Source: Duganella sp. Root1480D1
GTDB taxonomy: Bacteria; Pseudomonadota; Gammaproteobacteria; Burkholderiales; Burkholderiaceae_D
Reading direction: 5' to 3'
NCBI RefSeq assembly: GCF_001427305.1
Contig: NZ_LMFZ01000017.1
Coordinates: 1-51,657 of the forward strand
DNA length: 51,657 bases
Shown piece after piece: positions 33,902-43,674 of the stretch. The stretch's first letter is position 1; every line of letters starts with the position of its first letter. The position numbers and the translations under genes were made by a program. Below the pieces are notes generated by a model. The model did not search any database and had not been told where the DNA came from. It saw only the letters and a program-made list of their open reading frames with translations.

Positions 33902-35854
33902 ATGGGCTACTCCCAGATGAAAAGCTTCCAGGGCTTCTTCCGCGATTTAGGCCTCCAGCGCAAACTATTGCTGGTGTCGGTCCTTACGACGATCGCGGCG
34001 CTGCTGGTCGCGCTGATTGCCCTGGCCAGCTACGACTTGCTGGTTGCCCGCCCGCGCATTGTGCAGGAGCTGACCGTGCGCAGCGAACTGTTCGCGCTAA
34101 ATCTCGACTCCGACCTCAATTTCGGCGATAGCGGCAGCGCCGCCCGCAAGCTGGAAGCCCTGCGCAGCAGCCCCGAACTTTCCCAGGCCTGCCTGTTCAC
34201 AGCCGACAAACGCGTCTTCGCCTATTTCAATCGCGATCCTTCAGCCAAATGCGAATGGTCGCCGGATCTCGAAAGAACAGTCCACAATTTCGATGGCTAC
34301 GCATTGTCGCTGCTGTCCCCCATCCGCTTCGAGCGCGAACAGGTCGGCTATCTCGCGACCCACTACCACTTGCCGTCGATGCTGGAGCGTCTGCGCCAAT
34401 ATGGGCTGGTGCTCGGCGTTGTGCTACTCACGCTGTCCTTCGGCGCGATACTGTACGCCTTGGGCTCACGCCGGCTGGTCACGCAGCCGCTCCTTGTTCT
34501 GTCCGCGGTAGCCGACCGCGTTACACGCGAACAGCGCTTCGACCTGCGCTCGCCGGTGACCAGCCGCGACGAGGTGGGACGCCTCGCAACCGCCTTCAAC
34601 GCCATGCTTGCCACGATCGCTGCGCGCGACGCGGCCCTGCGCCGCAGCCAGGCCCTGCTTACCAATATCGTCGAGAAGTCGTCGGCGGTGATCTACGTGA
34701 AGGATCTCGACGGCCGCTACCTGATGGTGAACCACAGTTTCCGCATGCTGCTGCCTCCCGGTTCGCCGGAACCGCTCGGGAATACCGATGAAGTGCTGTT
34801 CAGCCGCGAAATGGCCCAGGCGATCCGGCAGGCCGATCGTGCCGTCCTGGCCAGCGGGCGCGCCTCCAGCCATGAGGAAACCTCGGGAGGCACGGTCGGA
34901 GGGCCGCGCACCTACATCTCCGAGAAATTTCCGCTGATCGACGAATTCGGCCATATCTGGGCGCTGGGCGGGGTATCCACCGACATCTCGGACCGCAAGC
35001 GCGGCGAACTGGAGCTCGAAGACCTGGTTAACGTGCGGACACGCCAGATCGCCGACACCAATCGCGAACTGGCCGATTCCCTCGGCACGCTGCAGCGTGC
35101 ACAGGAAGAACTGGTGCGCAGCGAAAAGCTGGCGGCTTTAGGTTCGCTGGTTGCCGGCGTCGCCCACGAATTGAATACGCCGATCGGCAACAGCCTGCTG
35201 GCAGTCAGCACTTTGCTGGACCAGACCACGGCTTTCGCCGCCGCAGTGGAAACCGGCGTCAAGCGCTCTGCCCTCACTGCCTATATCCGGGACGTGAATA
35301 GCGGCAGCCAGATTGTGCTGCGCAACCTGCATCGCGCGGTGGACCTGGTCTCCAGCTTCAAGCAGGTTGCAGTCGACCGCGCGACCTCTCAAAGCCGCGA
35401 ATTCCAGTTGGACGAACTGGTGTCGGAAATCCTGCTGGTGTTGATGCCGACGTTTAAGAAGTCCGGAATCCGCGTCAGCCACACGATCCCGCACGGGATC
35501 GTGATGGCGAGCTACCCGGGTCCGTTTGGCCAGGTGCTCATCAACCTGGTCAACAATGGGCTGATCCACGCCTTCGAGGGCAAGGAAGACGGCGAAATCG
35601 TGATTACCGCCGACACCATCGGCAGCGACTCGGTCGCCATCGCGGTGCGCGACAACGGCATCGGTATCGCACCTGAAAATATGGGAAAGATTTATGACCC
35701 CTTCTTCACCACCAAGCTCGGACGTGGCGGCTCAGGCCTTGGGCTGAATATCGTCTATAACATCGTGTACGGCCTGCTCGGCGGGCGCATAGACGTAAAA
35801 AGTGCCCTCGGAGAGGGCACCAGTTTCATCCTGACCTTGCCGGTCAGGGTTTAG
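33902..35854 (+). CDS. Membrane sensor histidine kinase (CHASE8-like/HAMP/PAS)
   Basis: About 650 residues. TM1 (about 20-45) and TM2 (about 160-185) flank a periplasmic domain (CHASE8-like), followed by HAMP, a PAS domain (about 245-365, IVEKSSAVIYVKDLDGRYL), a coiled linker and a kinase core with phospho-acceptor His in VAGVAHELNTPIGNSLL and ATPase motifs VRDNGIGIAPENM and GRGGSGLGLNIV. The start is uncertain: GTG 33896, ATG 33902 or ATG 33917 (MKSFQGFF). No cognate regulator is adjacent, so it is an orphan here. Confidence 0.87.
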   Translation: MGYSQMKSFQGFFRDLGLQRKLLLVSVLTTIAALLVALIALASYDLLVARPRIVQELTVRSELFALNLDSDLNFGDSGSAARKLEALRSSPELSQACLFTADKRVFAYFNRDPSAKCEWSPDLERTVHNFDGYALSLLSPIRFEREQVGYLATHYHLPSMLERLRQYGLVLGVVLLTLSFGAILYALGSRRLVTQPLLVLSAVADRVTREQRFDLRSPVTSRDEVGRLATAFNAMLATIAARDAALRRSQALLTNIVEKSSAVIYVKDLDGRYLMVNHSFRMLLPPGSPEPLGNTDEVLFSREMAQAIRQADRAVLASGRASSHEETSGGTVGGPRTYISEKFPLIDEFGHIWALGGVSTDISDRKRGELELEDLVNVRTRQIADTNRELADSLGTLQRAQEELVRSEKLAALGSLVAGVAHELNTPIGNSLLAVSTLLDQTTAFAAAVETGVKRSALTAYIRDVNSGSQIVLRNLHRAVDLVSSFKQVAVDRATSQSREFQLDELVSEILLVLMPTFKKSGIRVSHTIPHGIVMASYPGPFGQVLINLVNNGLIHAFEGKEDGEIVITADTIGSDSVAIAVRDNGIGIAPENMGKIYDPFFTTKLGRGGSGLGLNIVYNIVYGLLGGRIDVKSALGEGTSFILTLPVRV

Positions 35855-36297
35855 TGGATTTCCAGCTTACGGCTGCCCTGTTGGGCCTTTTTCGGCAGGG
35901 TCAGTTCCAGCACCCCGCCCTCGCATTTGGCGGTCGCCTTGCTGTCGTCGATATCGTGCTCAAGGGTAAAGCTGCGATACTGCTCGCCGAAATAGCGTTC
36001 GCTTCGCACCAGGGAGCCGCTTTGCTTTTCCTCTTCAACCCGCTTGATTTCGGCAGCAATTGTCACGCGGTTGCCGGAAATGTCGACTTTGATGTCGTCC
36101 TTATTAACCCCTGGCACATCGGCGCGAACCGTGTACGACGATTCATTTTCGTGCACGTCGATACGGATCGGCTGCTGTCCCTCGCCTTCGCGCGTAATAT
36201 TTGCCAGCCGGAAATCGTGGAACAGGTCCTCAAAATTGCGGAAGGGATCGAAACGGGCCAGTTCCGTCAGTGGATTGTAACGCCTCAAATTAGCCAT
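35851..36297 (-). CDS. Small heat-shock protein (Hsp20/alpha-crystallin)
   Basis: A 148-residue ATP-independent holdase. MANLRRYNPLTEL starts it, with a strong AAGGAGG ribosome site; the frame upstream lacks one. The N-terminal arm has the class-typical FDPFRNFEDLFHDF; the alpha-crystallin domain (about 45-135) ends with GVLELTLPK. A C-terminal IxI motif is not evident (SRKLEIH). It is divergent from hscC by 197 bp, overlaps the sensor kinase stop by 4 bp on the other strand, and likely shares stress control with the chaperone operon. Confidence 0.92.
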   Translation of the reverse strand: MANLRRYNPLTELARFDPFRNFEDLFHDFRLANITREGEGQQPIRIDVHENESSYTVRADVPGVNKDDIKVDISGNRVTIAAEIKRVEEEKQSGSLVRSERYFGEQYRSFTLEHDIDDSKATAKCEGGVLELTLPKKAQQGSRKLEIH

Positions 36298-36425
36298 GAT
36301 TTCCTCCTTTCTCTTAGTGCGACAACATGTTAGTCCTTGATTGGGCGGCTTGCCACAGATTCTTCCAATCGGATTGGTTGTCGCTTTCATGGCTAATCTA
36401 TGGTCTCCAGGCAATTTCATGAAAG

Positions 36426-36462
36426 GCAACGACTTTTCTCGCGTAGAAATAAATGCTAGGCT
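36426..36462 (+). promoter_or_regulatory. hscC promoter with TTTCY-N5-RGAAA dyad
   Basis: A 37-bp block aligns without gaps with 45186-45222 (28 of 37 bases equal). It contains GCAAC, a dyad TTTCT-CGCGT-AGAAA (36435-36449) and an extended -10-like TGCTAGGCT (36454-36462), followed by 32 bp to the hscC ATG. In the second copy both dyad arms change together and stay paired, so the symmetry appears to be under selection. Confidence 0.65.
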
Positions 36463-36494
36463 ACACATTTATGAAATTTACATCGGAGTAGCGC

Positions 36495-38207
36495 ATGATC
36501 GTCGGCATCGACCTCGGCACAACCAATAGCCTCATCGCCGTATGGCACAATGGAGAGCCACGGTTGATCCCCAACAGCCTTGGTGAATTCCTCACCCCAT
36601 CCTGCGTCAGCGTTGACGAAGACGGCACAATCCTGATCGGCAAGGCGGCGCGCGAGCGCCTGCAAACCCATCCAACCCACAGTGCGGCGGTTTTCAAGCG
36701 CCACATGGGCAGCAACAAGCAGTTCACGCTTGGCGGCCGCAACTTCCGCGCCGAGGAGCTGTCGGCCCTGATCCTGCGCGCGCTGAAAGAAGACGCGGAA
36801 GCCGCCTTGGGCCAGCCGATCACGGAAGCGATCATCACCGTGCCCGCCTACTTCTCCGATGCCCAGCGCAAGGCGACGCGCGCCGCCGGCCAACTGGCCG
36901 GGCTGAAGGTCGAGCGCCTGTTGAACGAACCGACTGCCGCCGCCCTTGCCTACGGCATCCACCAGCGCGGCAAGGAAACGCAGTTCCTGGTGTTCGACCT
37001 TGGCGGCGGCACTTTTGACGTTTCGGTGCTGGACCTGTTTGAAGGCGTGATGGAAGTGCGGGCCTCGGCCGGTGACAACTTCCTTGGAGGCGAAGACTTC
37101 GTCAACCTGGTGATCGAAGAATTCTTCAAGCAGGCTTCCATTCCCGCCGAATTGAAGCAGGACGGACGCTTCATGCAAAGCCTGGTGGCGCAAGCGGAGC
37201 AGGCCAAGCGCAAGCTTACGGAAGCGCCGGAAGCGCTGCTGCAAATTAATCACGGCGGCACCACCTACTCCATGCCACTGGACGAAGCAGGCCTGGAGCG
37301 CATTACCGCGCCATTGCTGGCCCGGCTCCGTTCGCCGGTTGAGCGTGCACTGCGCGACGCCAACCTGCAAACCGCCAACCTGGACAACATCGTCCTGGCC
37401 GGCGGCGCCACCCGCATGCCGATCGTGCGCCGCATGGTGGCGCGCATGTTTGGCCGCTTCCCTTCCTGCGACATCAATCCGGACGAAGTGGTGGCGTTGG
37501 GCGCCGCGGTGCAAGCGGGCCTGAAAATGAACGACGCGGCCCTGGATGAAGTGGTGATGACCGACGTGGCGCCTTATTCGCTGGGTATCGAAGTATCGAT
37601 GCACCTGGGCGGCGACCAGTTTTCACACGGTCATTTCGACCCGGTCATCGAACGCAACACCGTGGTCCCGGTCAGCAAGGTAAAGAGCTACTACCCGAAC
37701 AGCGAGCGGCAGTCGGCACTGCGCATCAATGTCTTCCAGGGCGAAGCGCGCATGGCGCGCGACAATATCGAGCTGGGAACCATCGAAGTGCCGATTTCCC
37801 AGGTGCCTGGCCAGAACAATGGCGTGGATGTGCGCTTCACCTACGACGCCAACGGCTTGCTGCAAGTCGAGGCGACGGTGCTCCTCACGAAGCAGACGCA
37901 CATCCTGGTTATCGAGGGCAACCCAGGCCTGCTGAGCCAGGAGGAAATCAAGGAACGCTTCGCAGCACTGTCCGAACTGAAGATCCACCCGCGCGACCGC
38001 ATCGAGTTCCGCACCATGCTTGCCCGCGGCGAACGCCTGTACCAGCAGCTGCGCGGAGAAGCCCGCGAGCATCTGGGGCGCCAGATCATGCAGTTCGAGC
38101 GAGCGCTGGAGTCGCAAGACTCGCGCGTGACGCGCCAGGCCGCCCGTACTTTCACCGAAGCGCTTGAATACTTTGAGCACCAGAGTTTCCTGAACCTCGA
38201 TTCGTAA
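36495..38207 (+). CDS. hscC: HscC-type Hsp70 chaperone
   Basis: A 570-residue Hsp70 of the short HscC type. The ATPase domain carries [14 protein letters not shown] at the N-terminus, [14 protein letters not shown] near 175 and [15 protein letters not shown] near 300; the substrate-binding beta domain is at about 365-475, and a shortened helical lid ends at [15 protein letters not shown] ribosome site precedes the ATG. In enterobacteria HscC works with divergent J proteins (DjlB/DjlC); here the operon continues with a small membrane ORF and a membrane J-like protein. Clients are unknown. Confidence 0.93.
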   Translation: MIVGIDLGTTNSLIAVWHNGEPRLIPNSLGEFLTPSCVSVDEDGTILIGKAARERLQTHPTHSAAVFKRHMGSNKQFTLGGRNFRAEELSALILRALKEDAEAALGQPITEAIITVPAYFSDAQRKATRAAGQLAGLKVERLLNEPTAAALAYGIHQRGKETQFLVFDLGGGTFDVSVLDLFEGVMEVRASAGDNFLGGEDFVNLVIEEFFKQASIPAELKQDGRFMQSLVAQAEQAKRKLTEAPEALLQINHGGTTYSMPLDEAGLERITAPLLARLRSPVERALRDANLQTANLDNIVLAGGATRMPIVRRMVARMFGRFPSCDINPDEVVALGAAVQAGLKMNDAALDEVVMTDVAPYSLGIEVSMHLGGDQFSHGHFDPVIERNTVVPVSKVKSYYPNSERQSALRINVFQGEARMARDNIELGTIEVPISQVPGQNNGVDVRFTYDANGLLQVEATVLLTKQTHILVIEGNPGLLSQEEIKERFAALSELKIHPRDRIEFRTMLARGERLYQQLRGEAREHLGRQIMQFERALESQDSRVTRQAARTFTEALEYFEHQSFLNLDS

Positions 38208-38252
38208 GCGGTCGATGCAGGATACTTCAATCTCGCGCCTGTCATCGTCGAC

Positions 38253-38441
38253 ATGGCGATGGTGGAACGCTGGCGCGAACTCTCCAAGCCGCTCGGGGCC
38301 GCACCGGAAGTCTCATGGACTGCGGCGGGCACACGCCTGGAACTGCCGCGCGGGATAGAGATAACCGGAACCTTGCTGCCGCTGATCACCGTCCTGCTGT
38401 GGATCTCGTTAAACGTAATGAGAATTTTTAACAATGCGTGA
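38253..38441 (+). CDS. Small membrane protein between hscC and the J-like gene
   Basis: A 62-residue ORF with one predicted C-terminal membrane segment (about 39-57, GTLLPLITVLLWISLNVM). It is in the same frame as hscC, with no stop between the hscC TAA and this ATG. Its own stop overlaps the J-like start (ATGCGTGA), as in coupled genes. No ribosome site is visible before the ATG, so the true start may differ or the ORF may be translated by re-initiation. No family recognised. Confidence 0.45.
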   Translation: MAMVERWRELSKPLGAAPEVSWTAAGTRLELPRGIEITGTLLPLITVLLWISLNVMRIFNNA

Positions 38442-40008
38442 TACCTTTCCCTTCCTGGTTCGCCTTGGTCTCGACGCCAGCGCCGATGCCAAGGATATTC
38501 GCCGCGCCTATGCGCGCGAATTGAAGAAGATCGACCAGGAGGCAACCCCCAGCGCTTTCCAGGAGCTGCGGGAGTCGTATGAGATCGCGCTGCAATGGCA
38601 TGAGCACCATCGTCCCGAGCAAGAAATTGACGCCCACGCTGAGCCTGCCCCCGAGCCAGTTCCCGAGCCTGCGGTGCAAAACAAGCAGGAGCAAGTTCTC
38701 GACGATCCATATCAACTGGCCAATCAGGCCTTTGAAAAATTCTCGTCCCAAGCGGCCGACCTGGTCGAGCGCGGCCCCGCACACCTGCCGGCCTCCTGGA
38801 AACGGCTCCTGCAGGGCGGCCTGAACGACGACACGCTTCTCAACCTCACAGCGCGCACCCTGTTCGAAGACCGTATTGCGCACTTGCTGGCTTCCGGCTG
38901 GAAGCCAGGTCACGAAGCCTTGTTCGTCGTCGCGTGCGAAGTCTTTGATTGGGCGCTTGATAGCCGCCGCATCCTGCAGTTCGGCGAGACCGGCGCCAAG
39001 ATCAACGATGCCATCAACGAATGGAAGTTGTTTGAAGCGCTGCATCCGAATGCTTACAGCACCTTTGACCAATTGATCCGCTTCGTGCGCGAGACACCTG
39101 AGCCGGAGCGCATGGCAGGCCGAAAAGACTTGATGGTATTCCATCAGTTCGCCGGCCGCTTCAACAACTGGCTCGATTTGATCATCGACCGCGAGATCCT
39201 GGAAAAGTGGGGATATGCCGTCCAGGCAGAGCTGGAGCGCAGCGGACCGGAACCCGCGACGCCGGTGGAATATATGGAGGCGGCACCACCGCCCAAGAAA
39301 AACGCAAGTTCGTGGGAATGGAATTCGGCCCGCAACTGGCCGCTGATTTTCGTCATATTCGCGTTGATCCGTGGCTTTGCGGCCTTCCTGAATGCGCCGC
39401 ACGAGCCAACTCATGCCGGTCCGCCTCCTGCCAGGCCCCAAGCCGCGATGCCAGAGAAAGGGCCAAGCCAGGAGCGGATTAACGAAATCGCTTCGCGTAT
39501 CGACTACAAATGGCCCCGCAACACGGTCAATGGCGAGTACCTTGTGTCGTATGACGTTTTCATCGATGCTGATGGCGCGGTACTCGGCATGAACCTGCTT
39601 CGTTCGTCCGGAAACAAGGACTATGACGAAGCAGTAAAGAAAGCAATCCGGGAAACGAAGCCCTTCCCTCCCGGGACGAAAACGCGGTTTAACCTGCGCT
39701 ATTGGGTGAACATCAAGAGGGACCCTGAACCAAAAGGCAAGCCACCGACCGAGGCCCAGTTCCGCGCCCTGCAAGACGAGATCTTTTACGTCCCCGGCTC
39801 CGCGGTGCAAGCCGGCGAACTTAAAGTCAGCTACGAAGTTGAATTGAACGACAAGGGAAAAGTCATCAAGCTTAAAAAAGTCCAGGCATCGCGCGATCCG
39901 GCGTTCGACGAGGTCGTCGCCGACGCCCTGCGGGCAACCAAGGCCTTCCCTGCGGGCACCCAACGCAAGTTCTCCATGGTCTACTCGCGTAACGTGGGAA
40001 AACTTTGA
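38434..40008 (+). CDS. Membrane protein: J-like domain, helical domain, TM, two TonB-C-like modules
   Basis: A 524-residue protein. Residues 1-55 have the helix II and III pattern of a J domain (DIRRAYARELKKIDQE and SAFQELRESYEIAL), but the HPD loop is missing (KIDQEATPS). An acidic Pro/Glu linker (58-90), a helical domain (91-285) and one TM (about 302-319) follow; then come two modules resembling the TonB C-terminal domain (about 365-425 and 460-520, each with V-x-D/N-x-x-G-x-V and a DEAV/DEVV-x-x-A helix). Topology: J-like part in the cytosol, TonB-like parts in the periplasm. It sits in the hscC operon, so it is the probable HscC partner. Confidence 0.8.
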   Translation: MRDTFPFLVRLGLDASADAKDIRRAYARELKKIDQEATPSAFQELRESYEIALQWHEHHRPEQEIDAHAEPAPEPVPEPAVQNKQEQVLDDPYQLANQAFEKFSSQAADLVERGPAHLPASWKRLLQGGLNDDTLLNLTARTLFEDRIAHLLASGWKPGHEALFVVACEVFDWALDSRRILQFGETGAKINDAINEWKLFEALHPNAYSTFDQLIRFVRETPEPERMAGRKDLMVFHQFAGRFNNWLDLIIDREILEKWGYAVQAELERSGPEPATPVEYMEAAPPPKKNASSWEWNSARNWPLIFVIFALIRGFAAFLNAPHEPTHAGPPPARPQAAMPEKGPSQERINEIASRIDYKWPRNTVNGEYLVSYDVFIDADGAVLGMNLLRSSGNKDYDEAVKKAIRETKPFPPGTKTRFNLRYWVNIKRDPEPKGKPPTEAQFRALQDEIFYVPGSAVQAGELKVSYEVELNDKGKVIKLKKVQASRDPAFDEVVADALRATKAFPAGTQRKFSMVYSRNVGKL

Positions 40009-40039
40009 CAGGAGCGGGCTTTGCGACCAGAATTATTTG

Positions 40040-41305
40040 ATGCAAGCAAAGCAGACGAAGACTGGCTTTCGGTTCGGGGCGAGCCGCAATTTAATGCTGG
40101 CGGCTGGGATGGTCTGTTGTTTGTGCTGGCGGCCGATCCCTTGTGCTGCGGCAGAAAAGCTCGTCATCGATTACATCGTGTCCCACAGCGCACAGCGAAC
40201 AGCCTGGATACGCGTTATCAGCGAGTTCTCGGCAGCAAATCCTGATGTCCAGGTAACACATAACGGCTTCCCCCAGGAGCAATACAAGCGCGATTTCACG
40301 GCGCGCCTGAAAAGCGGCAAAGTTGACGTGGCGTTCTGGTATGCGGGAGAACGTCTGCGCGACGCGGCCGCAAACAAGCTCCTGGCGCCGCTCGACCCCG
40401 ATACTGTCGCACTGCTCAAGAAAAGGAAGTTCTATCCCGTCACCATCGACGGTACCCGCATTGATGGCGAAGTGTATGGATTCCCCATGTATTACTATCC
40501 ATGGGGTTTCGTCTATCGTAAGTCGTTGTTCAAGCAACTCGGCATCGCCCCTCCTGCAACTTGGGACGAATTCCTCCACGCCTGCGAGCGATTATCCGCG
40601 GCAGGCGTGACACCGATTGGGCTCGGCGCCGCAGCAAACTGGCCTGCCGCAGGCTGGTTCGACTACTTCGATCTGCGGCTCAACGGACTTGATTTCCATC
40701 GCAAGCTGCTGCGCGGCGACGTGCCGTTCACGGACGCCCGCGTGCGCCGGATCTTCGATATGTGGGCTGGCTTGCTGCGCAAGGGCTACTTCCTGCCCGC
40801 GACCATAGAGCAAGAACACGAGCGTGTGCTGCCTTATATGTACCGTAATCACGTTGGCATGATGCTGATGGGGAGCTTTATCGCCGCCAAGTTCCCCCAG
40901 GCGATCGCCGGCGACATGGGCTTTTTCGCTTTCCCGGCGATCAGTCCTGAAATGCCTGCCTATGAAGACGCGCCGCTCGATGTACTGGTCCTGCCGGCCA
41001 AGTCGCCAAACCCGCAGTTTCGCAAGCGCTTTCTGGCCTTCCTGGCAGAGAGCGGCGCCATTCGGCACATAGCGGAAGCCGACCAGACCCTGCCTGCCCA
41101 GGCGGATACGACATTCCCACCCATCTTGCTCGGCGATCCGGCACGCCAGGTCCTGAATCGCGCGGCCGGGCTCTCGTCGTTCTTTGACAGGGAGGCTGAC
41201 TCCGGCCTGATCGGGCCAGTGTTCGAAGGCCTGCGCTTATTCCTTAAGCCACCGCATGATGCCGAGCAGGCCGTGCTCACAATTGAGACATTGCGGCAGA
41301 AGTAG
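40040..41305 (+). CDS. Extracellular solute-binding protein (family 1, sugar type)
   Basis: A protein of about 421 residues with a long signal peptide (basic start, hydrophobic LMLAAGMVCCLCW, cleavage near CAAAEKL). The mature part is a type 1 solute-binding protein: KLVIDYIVSH, SAANPDVQVT, GFPMYYYPWGFVYRKS and AKSPNPQFRKRFLAFLAE are typical of sugar-binding members. No permease or ATPase genes follow, so it is an orphan, perhaps working with a remote transporter or a sensor. It starts 31 bp after the J/TonB gene, so it may belong to the hscC operon, and it converges with the GH127 gene with a 29-bp overlap. Confidence 0.85.
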   Translation: MQAKQTKTGFRFGASRNLMLAAGMVCCLCWRPIPCAAAEKLVIDYIVSHSAQRTAWIRVISEFSAANPDVQVTHNGFPQEQYKRDFTARLKSGKVDVAFWYAGERLRDAAANKLLAPLDPDTVALLKKRKFYPVTIDGTRIDGEVYGFPMYYYPWGFVYRKSLFKQLGIAPPATWDEFLHACERLSAAGVTPIGLGAAANWPAAGWFDYFDLRLNGLDFHRKLLRGDVPFTDARVRRIFDMWAGLLRKGYFLPATIEQEHERVLPYMYRNHVGMMLMGSFIAAKFPQAIAGDMGFFAFPAISPEMPAYEDAPLDVLVLPAKSPNPQFRKRFLAFLAESGAIRHIAEADQTLPAQADTTFPPILLGDPARQVLNRAAGLSSFFDREADSGLIGPVFEGLRLFLKPPHDAEQAVLTIETLRQK

Positions 41306-43661
41306 TTGCCTGCTGCGCGAATAGCCGCACACCAAACACAGGCCCCGCAGTGAATCCGGTTTCAGGTTCGAAGCGCACCACTACGCTGGCCTTGGCCCTG
41401 GTCAGCCGCTCAGGCACCGCATACTCCCGATCGATGAAGACACCGGGATGGCTGCCATCCAGCTTGACCCGCGCAATGCGCTCGCCATCCACGCTGATGT
41501 GAAAATCGCGGTTGCGCTCCTCGCCCCAATAGCTGGCCTGCAGTAGCAGCGGACCGTCCGTGCACTTCATGCGGAAGCTGAAGAAGCCGCCGGTACGCGC
41601 ATCGCGCCCGTTTCGGCCACGGTAGGTCACCGGGTATGAAATGTCCGAATGCAGGTCATGATCGCGCTCCGGCTGCATTTCGCCCAGGTGCATGACATCC
41701 ACCGAACGGTCGGCCAGGTCCTTCAGGCGCGCCTCCTCCTTGCGATATGCGACTTCGGATGCGGCCCATTCCGCATCGGTATACGCATTGAAATATACCG
41801 CCGCCCGCCGCTCGTACATTGCGTAGAACGGCGTGAACTTCATGTCGCCCGGCCGGCCACTGCCTGCGCTGCGATAGACCGCTTTCGCTTTATCCGACTC
41901 CGCAAACGAACCGAGAATATTCGTGCCAACCAGGGCCGGTGCCAAGCCGCTGAATGGCTTGTCGGACGGCCCAAGGTCGGCCGCCAGCACCATTGGCCCG
42001 CGCAACAAGGCCACCACGCGATCGTTCCCTGCCACGGCTTCCAGGCGCAACTCCAGCGGCAGCGAAAGGCGGACGACGTCGCCCGCTTTCCAGCGCCGGC
42101 GCACCCGCGCATATCCCTTTTCCGCTCCAACAGCATGCGGCTTGTCGTTCACCAGCAATGTATGCCGGCTCGCCCAGGCCGGAATGCGCAGCGCCAGTGT
42201 GAAGTCCCGTTGACCCGACAGGCGTCGGACTTTGAGTTCGATTTCGCCCTCATATGGGTAACGGGTGTTCAATTCCAGCTTGGCGTCCGCTGCTTTCCAT
42301 TCTACAAACGATGGGATGAAAAGATTGACCAACAGCGTGTCGCCGCTCTCCCAATAAATCGAATCGCCGTGCTTGGCGTGGCTTTCCATGCCTGACAACA
42401 CACAGCACCAGAAGTCATTTTCCTCGCTGGAGAACTCGCGTGCCGCGCCGGACATGAGAGGCGTCATATAGGTGAACATCCCGGTGCGCGGATTCTGGTG
42501 TGCGAGGATGTGGTTCAGGTGCGCACGCTCGTAGTAATCGAAATACGCCGCATCCGGCGCCCAGCCATACAGGTGGCGCGTCATCTTCAGCATGTTGTAG
42601 CTGCAGCACGCCTCGCAAGTCTGCTCGGTGATGTGGGCGGCGATGGTGTCGGGACCGGAAAAGTATTCGCGGTCGCCGTTCCCGCCAATAACGTAGCTGT
42701 GATGCTGGGTGACGCGCTTCCAGAAGAACTTGACCGCATCGGCATCGCTTGTGCGCCCGGTCAGCTCGTGCAGGCGCGCGAGTCCGATCAGCTTTGGAAT
42801 CTGCGTATTGGAATGCAGGTTGACCAACTCGTCGCGCCTTTGCGCCAGCGGAACCAGCACCTTGCTGTGATACAGGCGCTGCGCCAGTGTCAGCCAGCGC
42901 TTGTCCCCGGTGCGGGCATACAGCTCCGCGAAGCTCTCATTGATTCCCCCATGTTCACAGGCCAGGACTTGCTGCACCTGCTCGTCGCTGAGCGCTGCAA
43001 ACACCTTGTCGATAAAGCCCGCGAGGCCAAGCGCGACTTGCAGCGCCTGCTCATTGCCGGCACAGGCCTGAGCGTCGAACAGGCCAGCGAAGACCTTGTG
43101 CCAGTTATACAGCGGCACCCAGCATCCATTCAGGTCGAAGCCTGCCGAACGGATTTCGCCGCGCATAATTTCTGGGAATATCTCTTTTCCGTCTACCAGC
43201 GCGCCGTCTTTGCGCTTGCGCATGAAACCGGCAACATAGCCATCGCCTTGCGCCTGTTGCACGCGCGCCAGCTCGGCCACGATGTAGTCAATGCGCGGTT
43301 TAAGCGCAGGATTGCCGGTTTGTGCATGCATCAGCGAGAGTGCCGATAGATAGTGGCCCAGCCCTTCGCCGGCAATCGTGTCTGATTCCCATCCACCGTA
43401 AATCGCAGCTTTGGTCGGTAGCCCGGCAAAGCGGTGATAGTTGTGCAGGAAGCGGTCAGGACTCAGGCGCAGCAGGTACGCCAGGTTGGCTTGCATGGCG
43501 TCGGCATAAGGCGAAGGCAACAGTCGGACTGACGACAGCGGAAGCGCCCGGGCCTGCGTCGGGACAGCCGCAGCTGGGGGCAGACTGGCGGCGGAACCGA
43601 ATGCCCAAGCCGGGAGCAATCCCAGGCTGGCGCCCCCTTGCAATAACTGTCGTCGACGCAT
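41277..43661 (-). CDS. GH127 (DUF1680) glycosidase, beta-L-arabinofuranosidase type
   Basis: A 794-residue exported enzyme starting MRRRQLLQGGASLGLLPA, a twin-arginine-like signal. The (alpha/alpha)6 domain holds candidate metal and nucleophile Cys residues in TEQTCEACCSYNML and a second pair in NDFWCCVLSGMESH, as expected for the Cys/Glu zinc site of GH127 enzymes; beta-domains follow. It probably removes beta-L-arabinofuranosyl groups from plant glycans; the exact substrate is inferred. It is probably monocistronic, with a LacI-type operator upstream, and overlaps the convergent solute-binding gene by 29 bp. Confidence 0.88.
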   Translation of the reverse strand: MRRRQLLQGGASLGLLPAWAFGSAASLPPAAAVPTQARALPLSSVRLLPSPYADAMQANLAYLLRLSPDRFLHNYHRFAGLPTKAAIYGGWESDTIAGEGLGHYLSALSLMHAQTGNPALKPRIDYIVAELARVQQAQGDGYVAGFMRKRKDGALVDGKEIFPEIMRGEIRSAGFDLNGCWVPLYNWHKVFAGLFDAQACAGNEQALQVALGLAGFIDKVFAALSDEQVQQVLACEHGGINESFAELYARTGDKRWLTLAQRLYHSKVLVPLAQRRDELVNLHSNTQIPKLIGLARLHELTGRTSDADAVKFFWKRVTQHHSYVIGGNGDREYFSGPDTIAAHITEQTCEACCSYNMLKMTRHLYGWAPDAAYFDYYERAHLNHILAHQNPRTGMFTYMTPLMSGAAREFSSEENDFWCCVLSGMESHAKHGDSIYWESGDTLLVNLFIPSFVEWKAADAKLELNTRYPYEGEIELKVRRLSGQRDFTLALRIPAWASRHTLLVNDKPHAVGAEKGYARVRRRWKAGDVVRLSLPLELRLEAVAGNDRVVALLRGPMVLAADLGPSDKPFSGLAPALVGTNILGSFAESDKAKAVYRSAGSGRPGDMKFTPFYAMYERRAAVYFNAYTDAEWAASEVAYRKEEARLKDLADRSVDVMHLGEMQPERDHDLHSDISYPVTYRGRNGRDARTGGFFSFRMKCTDGPLLLQASYWGEERNRDFHISVDGERIARVKLDGSHPGVFIDREYAVPERLTRAKASVVVRFEPETGFTAGPVFGVRLFAQQATTSAAMSQL

Positions 43662-43674
43662 GCGCTTCCTTATC

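Noticed and set aside
36298..36494. CIRCE element or ROSE thermometer between hsp20 and hscC
   Set aside because: No TTAGCACTC-N9-GAGTGCTAA dyad and no UYGCU anti-Shine-Dalgarno element near the hsp20 ribosome site was found; only the TTTCY-N5-RGAAA dyad is supported.
40021..40245. Alternative 74-codon ORF from a TTG with a good AGGAG site before the solute-binding gene
   Set aside because: Its product matches nothing, and it overlaps the signal-peptide-encoding start of the solute-binding protein in another frame. It could at most be a leader peptide.
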